From: Lachnospiraceae bacterium UBA7060
GTDB lineage: Bacteria > Bacillota > Clostridia > Lachnospirales > Lachnospiraceae
Length of the DNA stretch: 19,424 nt
Direction: 5' to 3'
NCBI GenBank assembly: GCA_002493835.1
Contig: DLAA01000105.1
Coordinates: 1 to 19,424 of the forward strand
In this document: one piece after another, positions 1 to 7,428 of the stretch
Layout: each line of letters begins with the position of its first letter
How positions within the stretch are numbered: position 1 is the stretch's first letter
The notes under the pieces: model-generated
What the model saw: only the letters and a program-made list of their open reading frames with translations
Told to the model about the DNA's origin: nothing
The model's database searches: none
Made by a program: the position numbers and the translations under genes

Positions 1-1062
1 CAGGATTTTACGCTGATTATCTCAACAGGCATTTTGTTTGGTGTATTGATTGCAGTCTTGGGGACGGTTTTTATTGACAGGATTGTCTGGGGACTTGGGG
101 CGAGCAGTATGCTATTTCCATACTGTAAAGAATACCTTTTCATTCTGCTGTTATTCACGCCCGCAGGTATCCTGCAAGTGCTTTTTCAAAATCTAATTGT
201 AACAGCGGGACGCCCCGGAATGGGTATGGTGCTTGGCGTAAGCGCAGGAATCGCAAATATTTTATTGGACTATATTTTTATGGCGCCGCTTCACATGGGT
301 ATTAAGGGGGCGGCGTTTGGTACGGGCATTGGTTATATGATACCGGCGGTGATTGGATTGTGGTTCTTTTCCGCAAAGAAAGGCAGTCTGCATTTTAGAA
401 AGCCAGTCATAGATTTTTCCGTAGTGGCTGAAAGCTGTACTAATGGTTTTTCGGAAATGGTAAGTCAGGCGGCAACAGCGGTTACAACATTCCTTTTTAA
501 CCGCATTATGATGAAACTGCTTGGAGAAGACGGAGTTGCGGCAATCACAATCATTATCTATACGCAGTTTCTGTTGAGTGCCCTTTACATAGGTTTTTCT
601 ATGGGTGTAGCCCCTGTTATCAGCTATAACTATGGGAAGCAGGAGGAAAAACAGCTAAAGAATGTATTTTGCATTTGTATGCGGTTCATTGTCTTTGTTT
701 CTATCTTTGTTTTTGCAGTAGCTTTTATTTTTGGTTCGTCATTGGTTGGTATTTTTGCGGAAAAGGGAACGGCTGTTTATGAAATTGCACGAAACGGATT
801 TTTGATTTTTCCCTTTAGCTTTCTATTTTGTGGGCTGAATATTTTTACTTCTGCCACATTTACGGCACTATCAAACGGGAAGCTGTCAGCAATTTTGTCA
901 TTTCTGCGGACTTTTGGACTGATCACAGTGCTGTTGCTTACATTGCCGAATATTTTGGACGTAACGGGAGTATGGCTTGCAGTACCGATAGCAGAGCTAA
1001 TCACTATGATTGCAGCACTGGTTTTTCTTCATCGGAACAGGGAAAAGTATCACTACGCATAA
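1..1062 (+). CDS. MATE family multidrug/toxin efflux transporter (5' truncated by window)
   Basis: The reading frame is open from base 1 and ends with TAA at 1060-1062, so the gene starts upstream; 353 residues are visible of a family usually about 440-460 long. MATE proteins are inner-membrane antiporters that expel cationic drugs or metabolites using a Na+ or H+ gradient. The visible part is strongly hydrophobic with about nine membrane segments. It carries the MATE-typical stretch LFQNLIVTAGRPGMGM followed by a segment ending NILLDYIFM, and a second-half segment with GVAPVISYNYG. This looks like the MepA/NorM-like branch found in Clostridia. A TTG at 34 is inside the gene and is not the real start. 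Substrate cannot be told from sequence. No neighbour suggests a specific drug. Confidence 0.88.
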   Translation, partial: QDFTLIISTGILFGVLIAVLGTVFIDRIVWGLGASSMLFPYCKEYLFILLLFTPAGILQVLFQNLIVTAGRPGMGMVLGVSAGIANILLDYIFMAPLHMGIKGAAFGTGIGYMIPAVIGLWFFSAKKGSLHFRKPVIDFSVVAESCTNGFSEMVSQAATAVTTFLFNRIMMKLLGEDGVAAITIIIYTQFLLSALYIGFSMGVAPVISYNYGKQEEKQLKNVFCICMRFIVFVSIFVFAVAFIFGSSLVGIFAEKGTAVYEIARNGFLIFPFSFLFCGLNIFTSATFTALSNGKLSAILSFLRTFGLITVLLLTLPNILDVTGVWLAVPIAELITMIAALVFLHRNREKYHYA

Positions 1063-1491
1063 AAAGAGGATTTTCATGCTGTCTGGCGGTTAATAAAAAA
1101 CCGTTGTGTGGCGGCAAAATCATTATTTGCCACATTTGTGGTTTTAATAAAACGGACAGGATCGTATGCCCTGTATTTTGGAGAATAGGCAAGTCTACTT
1201 GACCGATGGATATGAGTCAGTGTAAGAAGTTCTAAAGATGCTAATTGAGAATCCAATCGAAATATGGTAAAATTCTTTGGAAAAGTATCAGATTCAGGGT
1301 AGACAACAAAAGAGCAGCTTTATACAAAAGATAAAACTGCCCTGAATGGTAAAAAGATCCTGCTGTTGGAAATAGGAACTGTTTTTCAGGCCGCCGCCGG
1401 AGACTTATGAAGGAAGAGTGAGAGATATGAAAGGCTTCTTGCTGCAGGTGCAGACATCAACGAATACTAGGACCAGCAAAGGAGAATGCAG
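1063..1491. other. Intergenic region with degenerate coding debris
   Basis: About 430 bases without an intact gene. Two stretches look like remains of genes on the + strand. The first (about 1106-1202) reads with CxxC-style spacing (ICHICGFNKTDRIVCP) and faintly recalls cysteine-rich KTR proteins of mobile elements. The second (1264-1470) reads in one frame interrupted by TAG and TGA and ends with LLAAGADINEY then TAG. Neither is intact. An imperfect hairpin (GGCAAA/TTTGCC, about 1110-1129) might help end MATE transcription, but it lacks a U tract. The promoter of the next operon lies here. Confidence 0.4.
1245..1273 (+). promoter_or_regulatory. Sigma-A-like promoter for the restriction-modification operon
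   Basis: TTGAGA at 1245-1250, a 17-base spacer, and TAAAAT at 1268-1273. It matches the -35/-10 consensus at 4 of 6 and 5 of 6 positions with ideal spacing. It would give a leader of about 210 bases before the first methylase start at 1492. It is the best-scoring pair I saw by eye in this gap; no experimental support. Confidence 0.4.
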
Positions 1492-3108
1492 ATGAACAGG
1501 CAAAAATACGGAGTGGTTTATACACCCAAGTCTTTGTCAGAATTTGTTGCAGAGCTGTTAAAACGAGCTTCAACCGATGAGAAAATTAAGGTTATTCTTG
1601 ATCCTTCAAGTGGCGAATGTGCTTTGTTAAGTGCGGCTGCGGTTGTTTTTGGCAGCGAGAAAGAATATATAGGAATTGATGTTGATAAAGAGGCGGTTCA
1701 CAACACCAAAGATAAGTTTCATATCTATCATAATGATGCAATCATGCCTCAAAATGTGAAAAAGAAAACTGCGGAATACTGGCGCGATAAACTGCCGGAG
1801 GTGGATGCGGTAATCGCCAATCCCCCGTGGAGTTCTGAGAAAATATATGAGAGAGCGGATTTGACTTCTGCAGGTTTTTCGCTTGTTTCGGGTCAGTATG
1901 ATAGTTATGTCCTTTTTATGGAATTGGCTTTTAACATTCTGCGCAAAGACGGACTAATGGCATTTATTATCCCGGACTCATTGTTTGATGCACAGAATGA
2001 GAACCTGCGTGAATTCTTGCTGAAAAAAACGCAAATCAAGGTTATTGCCAGGCTTGGAGAGAAAATTTTTGAGGAAGTTAATAGAGCGGCAACGGTGATA
2101 ATATGTAAGAAGACGATTCCAGATGCGGAAAGTGAGACTATTTGTTTTCGCTTGTCGACCGAGGATAGAAAGGAGTACCTCGCAGGGCAAGGGACATTGC
2201 TGACGTATTTCGACAGAAAAAAACATACAGTGTACCAGAAAAGATTTTTAAGCAACAGTGGATACAATTTTGATATTGATACACATAGCAATGAAGAAGC
2301 ATTGCTCCACAAAATAACATCAAAGAATTCTGTTTGGGAGCAGCTATTCGTTTTTGGAAGAGGTGTAGAAATTTCAAAAGCGGGAAAGGTCGTTTATTGT
2401 CCACACTGCAATTATGCTCAAGGTTACAAGAAAAAGCAGCTGGAGGCAGGGAAAAAGATTTGCACCAATTGTGGAGAAGAGATTCCAGTTACAACTAAAA
2501 CTATTCGAAATGTTGTTACCCAAGAACCAGATGAAAATAGCGTACTGATTTATGTAGGAGAGAACGTTCACAGATATGGTGTTTCTGGAGAATGCTATAT
2601 CAGAACGGATATAGAAGGTATAAACTACAAGAATAGAGATCTATACAATCCGCCTAAACTTCTTATTAGAAAAACAGGGCTGGGAATTTACGGTGCCATA
2701 GATTATTCGGGAAATATGACAAGTCAAACTGTCTATATTTTGAAATATGCAGATGCAAGTAATCACACTCCGCTGGAGTACTATCTGGCTTTGATTAATT
2801 CGAGGGTGGTCTACTACTATTATTTGAAAGTTTATGGGGAAAACGAGTGGAAATCACATCCCTATCTTACAAAACAGATCATTTTCACTCTTCCGATCAG
2901 ACCGTATACGGGCAGCAAGATTGATTTTGCTATAACTGATATAGCGACAAAGCTCGTGCAGCATTATGATCATGACCTGGATGTTAAACTTGAGGGGCTT
3001 GTAATGAAAAAGTATGGTCTTACCAAGGAAGAACGTAAACTGGTAATAAGTGAGATGAATAGACTTCCTGAACTTAGTGCTGTAAATAATATGAAAATGG
3101 AGGCATAA
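1492..3108 (+). CDS. N6-adenine DNA methyltransferase with embedded zinc ribbon (modification subunit 1)
   Basis: Predicted to transfer a methyl group from AdoMet to adenine in a target DNA site, protecting the host from the nuclease encoded downstream. It is 538 residues from the preferred start. Motif I is DPSSGEC (residues 37-43) and motif IV is NPPW (110-113); the order I then IV is that of gamma-class N6-adenine methylases (Eco57I/TaqI-like). The C-terminal half, presumably the target-recognition region, contains a zinc ribbon: CPHC at 303-306 and CTNC at 324-327. AAAGGAG at 1478-1484 sits 7 bases before ATG 1492 but only 1 base before ATG 1486, so 1492 is chosen. It is the first gene of a four-gene operon, with the next start 4 bases past its stop. 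The enzyme class is well supported; the target sequence is unknown. Confidence 0.88.
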   Translation: MNRQKYGVVYTPKSLSEFVAELLKRASTDEKIKVILDPSSGECALLSAAAVVFGSEKEYIGIDVDKEAVHNTKDKFHIYHNDAIMPQNVKKKTAEYWRDKLPEVDAVIANPPWSSEKIYERADLTSAGFSLVSGQYDSYVLFMELAFNILRKDGLMAFIIPDSLFDAQNENLREFLLKKTQIKVIARLGEKIFEEVNRAATVIICKKTIPDAESETICFRLSTEDRKEYLAGQGTLLTYFDRKKHTVYQKRFLSNSGYNFDIDTHSNEEALLHKITSKNSVWEQLFVFGRGVEISKAGKVVYCPHCNYAQGYKKKQLEAGKKICTNCGEEIPVTTKTIRNVVTQEPDENSVLIYVGENVHRYGVSGECYIRTDIEGINYKNRDLYNPPKLLIRKTGLGIYGAIDYSGNMTSQTVYILKYADASNHTPLEYYLALINSRVVYYYYLKVYGENEWKSHPYLTKQIIFTLPIRPYTGSKIDFAITDIATKLVQHYDHDLDVKLEGLVMKKYGLTKEERKLVISEMNRLPELSAVNNMKMEA

Positions 3109-3112
3109 AAGG

Positions 3113-4165
3113 TTGTATAGATATATTGGAAACAAAACAAAGCTGCTGCCTTATATTACCGAACGCATTCGTGAGATGATTGGCGATAAGGGAACAGTAG
3201 CCGACATAATGGCAGGTACAGGATCGGTAGCCCTGGAACTAAGAAAATGCGGATATACCGTAATTGCGTCAGATGTCATGACTTATTCATATCATCACCT
3301 TGTTACGAACCTGCAGATTGGAGAATATCCAGCCTTCCCTGGGCTTGTTACTAGCGGGATAGTAGCATCAAGTAGTGCACATCCTTACCTAGATGTCCTA
3401 GCGTATTTAAATGGACTTAATGCAGAACACGGCTTCTTTTATAGAGAGTTTTCTCCGGGCGGGCAGCCTTTAAATGGCTGTCCGGCGCGAAAGTATTTTA
3501 CATTGGAAAACGCAGCCAAGATTGATGCAATGAGAGAAACAATAAATGAGTGGATAGAAAAAAAAACGATTACTCCTGTTGAAGAATCTATTCTTAAACA
3601 CACGCTTATAATGGCTGTTAATGAGGTCGCAAACATTTCTGGCACCTATGGATATTTTCTTTCTGACTTTAGGAAAAATGCTAACGATGCCATTTTTTTG
3701 CGCCCTGCTGAAATATATAGTGAAAATGCGGCAGGACACACAGTCCGCCTTGGATTTGCGGAAAATTTAGCGGGATTGATAACGGCCGATCTGTGTTATA
3801 TCGATCCCCCATATATAAAAAGACAGTACGCGGCCAACTATCATATTTTGGAAACAATTGCGAGAGGCGATTTTCCAGAAGCTAACGGAAAAAGCGGATT
3901 GCGTGATTGGTGGGATCAGCACTCAAAACTTTGTACCAAAACTCGTGGGCTGCAATCATTCGAAAAAATTATGAATGATATGCATTGCGATAAGTTTTTG
4001 GTTAGTTATAGTGAGGATGGACTTTTTGCGCTTGAACAACTGAAGGAGTGTTTTGGGCAGTTTGGAACTGTAGAAGTTCAACTGATTGATTATAATCGGT
4101 TTAGGAGCAACGACAGCAAGCTGCCGCCGAAACTCAAAGAATACCTGATTTCAGTAGAAAGGTAA
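3113..4165 (+). CDS. D12-class (Dam/FokI-like) DNA adenine methyltransferase (modification subunit 2)
   Basis: Second AdoMet-dependent N6-adenine methylase of the operon, 350 residues. It has the alpha-class order: an N-terminal AdoMet-contact motif RYIGNKTKLLPYI (residues 3-15), motif I ADIMAGTGS (30-38), and catalytic motif IV DPPY (231-234). This matches the MethyltransfD12 family (Dam, M.FokI domains) but is longer than Dam (about 280). The start is TTG at 3113, four bases after the previous TAA, with GGAGG at 3098-3102 inside the end of the upstream gene. Translation is therefore probably coupled. Two methylases of different class next to a McrB/LlaJI pair suggest that each strand of an asymmetric site is methylated by its own enzyme. 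That division of labour is inferred. Confidence 0.9.
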   Translation: MYRYIGNKTKLLPYITERIREMIGDKGTVADIMAGTGSVALELRKCGYTVIASDVMTYSYHHLVTNLQIGEYPAFPGLVTSGIVASSSAHPYLDVLAYLNGLNAEHGFFYREFSPGGQPLNGCPARKYFTLENAAKIDAMRETINEWIEKKTITPVEESILKHTLIMAVNEVANISGTYGYFLSDFRKNANDAIFLRPAEIYSENAAGHTVRLGFAENLAGLITADLCYIDPPYIKRQYAANYHILETIARGDFPEANGKSGLRDWWDQHSKLCTKTRGLQSFEKIMNDMHCDKFLVSYSEDGLFALEQLKECFGQFGTVEVQLIDYNRFRSNDSKLPPKLKEYLISVER

Positions 4166-4174
4166 GGCGGAAAT

Positions 4175-5839
4175 ATGGAATACATTGATCGCATTTTTTA
4201 CAGAAAGATAAATCCGTCCGACTTTAAGAAACTCTATGATATCGACAGACCAGATGGCGGCGGTGGACAAACATATTTAGAGGCGGCGGGCATCCCCAAT
4301 GATGATATCGTTGATTTTTTAGAGTATGCGGAAATATCCGACAGTCCACTGAGAGATGAAACACGCTCCATCTATACATTTAATGCGTACGTCCTTGGAA
4401 ACTCATCCGAGAATGCGTTCATTGAATTTGCCCCGCGCGGTGGCAGAAATAATTACCGCATTAGCAGGCAGAATATGAGGTATAAGCATCCTGCTTGGCG
4501 TCTTGAGAACGGGTTTCCAGAGCCTAATAGAAAAGCCGGCGGGGAATATACTTCTGATGGTAATTTTGAAGGAATCATTGACAATCTTGTGATTATGATT
4601 CTTAGAACGACTCACAAGAAGTATTATGCAGGCTTTACCAATTCTGCCAAGATGCCGGCTGTATGGCCTGCCGGTATTGGGCTTGAGAAGATGTTTGAAA
4701 GCGAACGCAGAGGCGTTATTAAGCTGACCACGGTCAATGTTGCATTTATTGACTCGCTTGCTTGTCCATTCGGAGAATATGATGTGGTAACTCGTGCACA
4801 GGGTGGAGCTAACATCATTCTTTATGGTGTACCGGGTTCTGGAAAGAGTTGGACTATCGAACATGAGTACTGTGCTGATGAGGATAGGATGGAGCGGTTA
4901 GTTTTCCACCCAGACTATATGTATTCGGATTTCATAGGTCAGATTCTTCCGGTCGTGCGGGACGACAAAGTCAGATATGAGTTTTCGCCGGGTCCGTTTA
5001 CTAAGCTGCTGAAAAAGGCTTATGAATGTCCTGACAAAAATTTTTATCTCATCGTTGAGGAAATCAATAGAGGCAATGCACCTGCAATATTCGGTGAGAT
5101 ATTTCAATTGTTGGATAGGATCGACGATGAAGAAAGCGAGTATCCTATAGGAACAAGCGAGTATGCCATAACGAATGCTAATATTGCTCAAATTGTGTAT
5201 GGAGATGAAAAAAGGAAAGTTCGTCTTCCGTCCAATTTCTCTATCATTGGCACCATGAATACATCCGACCAAAATGTATTCACGTTGGACACGGCTTTTC
5301 AAAGACGTTGGATCATGAGAATGATTCCGAATACATTTGACGAACATAAGTTTGCCAATAAACCTATTCTTGATACGACTGTCAGTTGGAGAGCTTTCTG
5401 CTCTGCAGTCAATGATGAAATCCTTCGAAGAAACAATGTTACTTCTTCTGAGGATAAGCGCATGGGAGCTTATTTTATTACCGCAGCAGATTTGGTATGG
5501 CACGAGGAAGAAGACCAGGTAAAGAAAGGCTCAAAAGAATGGATTATAGCAAGACATAGCAATGCTCGTTTCTCGGAGAAAGTTTTGAAATATTTGTGGG
5601 ATGACGCATTCAAATTTGCGCATCCTGAGACCTTTGACACCAAAGCCTATGCGAGTTTGGAGTTAGTGATTGAGACTTTCTGTAATGAAAGAGCCAATCA
5701 TCGTTTTAAGGTCTACAACGAAAATCTCCGAAAAGCAATATTGGATGCAGCAGAGCGATATCCAATTGAGAATAGCAGCAATTTACAGGAAGGAACTGCC
5801 GAAGGTGTGACGGTCAACGTTGATACCGAGTCAGAGTAA
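4175..5839 (+). CDS. McrB-like AAA+ NTPase subunit of restriction endonuclease (R1.LlaJI-like)
   Basis: 554 residues. In McrBC-type enzymes this subunit forms a GTP-driven ring that binds DNA, translocates and activates the nuclease partner. Walker A is GVPGSGKS at residues 218-225 and Walker B is LIVEEINRG around 292-300. The McrB signature GTMNTSD lies at 359-365, where NTxD stands in the place used for guanine recognition. FQRRW follows as the likely arginine-finger region. Residues 1-210 form a separate domain that I do not recognise; by analogy with R1.LlaJI and McrB it should be the DNA-recognition module. The ATG at 4175 has AAGGCGG nine to three bases upstream, and the gene follows the D12 methylase by 9 bases. 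Its nuclease partner starts 12 bases after its stop. Family confidence is high; GTP rather than ATP use is inferred from the family. Confidence 0.9.
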   Translation: MEYIDRIFYRKINPSDFKKLYDIDRPDGGGGQTYLEAAGIPNDDIVDFLEYAEISDSPLRDETRSIYTFNAYVLGNSSENAFIEFAPRGGRNNYRISRQNMRYKHPAWRLENGFPEPNRKAGGEYTSDGNFEGIIDNLVIMILRTTHKKYYAGFTNSAKMPAVWPAGIGLEKMFESERRGVIKLTTVNVAFIDSLACPFGEYDVVTRAQGGANIILYGVPGSGKSWTIEHEYCADEDRMERLVFHPDYMYSDFIGQILPVVRDDKVRYEFSPGPFTKLLKKAYECPDKNFYLIVEEINRGNAPAIFGEIFQLLDRIDDEESEYPIGTSEYAITNANIAQIVYGDEKRKVRLPSNFSIIGTMNTSDQNVFTLDTAFQRRWIMRMIPNTFDEHKFANKPILDTTVSWRAFCSAVNDEILRRNNVTSSEDKRMGAYFITAADLVWHEEEDQVKKGSKEWIIARHSNARFSEKVLKYLWDDAFKFAHPETFDTKAYASLELVIETFCNERANHRFKVYNENLRKAILDAAERYPIENSSNLQEGTAEGVTVNVDTESE

Positions 5840-5851
5840 TAAGGTGACACT

Positions 5852-7141
5852 ATGGATCTTGGCTTAAATCTCAAACTTCGGTGCCACATCAATGAAAACG
5901 GCGATGGTGACAGGTTTGTCGGAATCAAGGCTGATTCCGACAACGCCATGGTCTATTTTCCGATTGGGTATCAACTTTCCGAAAGCGAGGAGGATATTCG
6001 CCAGGACATCCTGCAGCTGATTGCGGTGCTTTCGGAATTCACGGAATCGAAAGACAAGGTGCTTCACATGCAAAAATTTGAGTCACCGCAGTCTGTCAAC
6101 TTCCCTGTGAATGCATACATGAATATAATACGGCATTACCTCGACCAACAGGATTATTATAAGGAAAAGGATGTTGTCAGAAAGCGTGGAGACAGAGGAA
6201 GAAAAGACTGGGCGGCATCATTGAAAAATAATGTAGCATTTTTTCAAGAAGACGGTACGCCATTCTTTAATGATTATACAATAATCGGTTCTACGCCTAA
6301 CGAGAAAAATTTAATTACGCAAATTCATAAATATTGCGTTTATAAAAGTTTTAAGCAGCTAGGCTGGCTCTTCACCCCTTATTTGCCTGCCGATCCGCAT
6401 ATTGAAGAACAGCATGAAATGTTTCTTTATACTCTGCGGAGAAAACTAGCGGTCACACATAACGATAAGGACAAAGCGCTGTTTCAGTCTATGATTGCCG
6501 TGATTGCGTACCTGGATGAGCAGACAAATGATAAACAGTTTTACTTTGGAACAGACCGTTTTGAGTATGTATGGGAAAAATTAATCGACATAGTCTTTGG
6601 TATTCCAGATAAGACAGACTACTTTCCGAGAACGAAGTGGACATTACGGCATGGCGGTCAGCACAATAATTATGCGCTTGAGCCAGATACTATCATGTTA
6701 TACGACGGTAAGATTTATGTTCTGGACGCAAAATATTATCGCTATGGTGTAACTGGAAAGCCGAAGCATTTGCCGGAATCTACGTCCATCAACAAACAAA
6801 TTACCTATGGTGAGTATATATATACGCAGCAGCGATTTAAGGATGAATACGGCGATGATGTTCCTGTTTTTAATGCGTTTCTGATGCCGTTCAATAGGGA
6901 GTCCAACAACTTTGAAACTAACGAATTCTTTGCTAATATTGGAGAAGCTGTCAGTGACTGGAAAGCTAACGAGCACCCATATGAACGTGTCCAGGGAATT
7001 GTCATAGATACTCGCTTTTTGATGTACAATTATTATGGATCACATACCAGTAAGATATTGAAAATGGCAGAGACAATTGACCGCGCAATAATAGAAAATG
7101 GCGGACTGCTGCCCGCCGATACAACAGAAGATGAGATTTGA
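5852..7141 (+). CDS. LlaJI-type restriction endonuclease subunit (McrC-like, PD-(D/E)XK)
   Basis: 429 residues, fourth gene of the operon, start ATG with AAGGTG just upstream. It resembles the RE_LlaJI family (R2.LlaJI), which supplies the nuclease active site to a McrB-like motor. A PD-(D/E)XK core is visible: P278-D279 in EPDTIMLYDG, then a strand ending LDAKYY with D292-A293-K294. The N-terminal half is hydrophilic and likely binds the McrB partner. Location is cytoplasmic, acting on incoming unmodified DNA. The low spacing of all four genes implies one transcript with fixed stoichiometry. No terminator is visible after the stop. I am confident of the family call from the active-site pattern and gene order; cleavage site and position are unknown. 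Confidence 0.85.
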   Translation: MDLGLNLKLRCHINENGDGDRFVGIKADSDNAMVYFPIGYQLSESEEDIRQDILQLIAVLSEFTESKDKVLHMQKFESPQSVNFPVNAYMNIIRHYLDQQDYYKEKDVVRKRGDRGRKDWAASLKNNVAFFQEDGTPFFNDYTIIGSTPNEKNLITQIHKYCVYKSFKQLGWLFTPYLPADPHIEEQHEMFLYTLRRKLAVTHNDKDKALFQSMIAVIAYLDEQTNDKQFYFGTDRFEYVWEKLIDIVFGIPDKTDYFPRTKWTLRHGGQHNNYALEPDTIMLYDGKIYVLDAKYYRYGVTGKPKHLPESTSINKQITYGEYIYTQQRFKDEYGDDVPVFNAFLMPFNRESNNFETNEFFANIGEAVSDWKANEHPYERVQGIVIDTRFLMYNYYGSHTSKILKMAETIDRAIIENGGLLPADTTEDEI

Positions 7142-7225
7142 TTTTGTTTCTGCACTGAAAAAGCAGATATATCAATTTATGCTGGCAGTATGCAGTCATT
7201 TTGGGAATATAGGGAGGAACGCGCA

Positions 7226-7336
7226 GTGAAAGAGGAATGCTTAATATGCGGCGCACCGCTTTCAAAGGAGAACAGTTCAGCCAAACCGGTGTATATTATG
7301 CAATATCTGGTTGTTTTTTTTTCGTGGTTATTGTAA
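7226..7336 (+). pseudogene. Short CxxC ORF, probable remnant of a truncated gene
   Basis: A 36-codon ORF beginning GTG with an excellent AGGGAGG ribosome site (7210-7216) about nine bases upstream. It encodes KEECLICGAPLSKE and then a short hydrophobic tail. The opening resembles the N-terminus of larger Cys-rich clostridial proteins (I recall DUF5714-type proteins starting similarly), but the similarity ends after about 12 residues and the ORF stops soon after. The strong ribosome site on such a short product, right at the edge of the restriction cassette, suggests a gene start whose body was deleted. A real small protein is possible. Confidence 0.35.
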
Positions 7337-7350
7337 AATAAATTTGATTA

Positions 7351-7379
7351 TTGCATAGACTAATTGAGATAAATACGAT
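7351..7379 (+). promoter_or_regulatory. Sigma-A-like promoter before the sugar transferase
   Basis: TTGCAT at 7351-7356, 17-base spacer, TACGAT at 7374-7379, about 50 bases before the ATG at 7429, in an AT-rich gap. Consensus match is moderate with ideal spacing. An overlapping TACAAT at 7379-7384 has no well-spaced -35. Confidence 0.35.
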
Positions 7380-7428
7380 ACAATATACAGATTAGCTATG
7401 ATAAGAATGTACAGAGCATAGACCAATT

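Noticed and set aside
828..1202. 124-residue + strand ORF overlapping the MATE 3' end
   Set aside because: Its first half is out of frame inside the well-supported MATE gene; only its last part, treated as debris, might have meaning.
7131..7229. 32-codon ORF overlapping the end of the nuclease gene
   Set aside because: It overlaps the upstream stop, has no ribosome site of its own and no recognisable motif; more likely chance.
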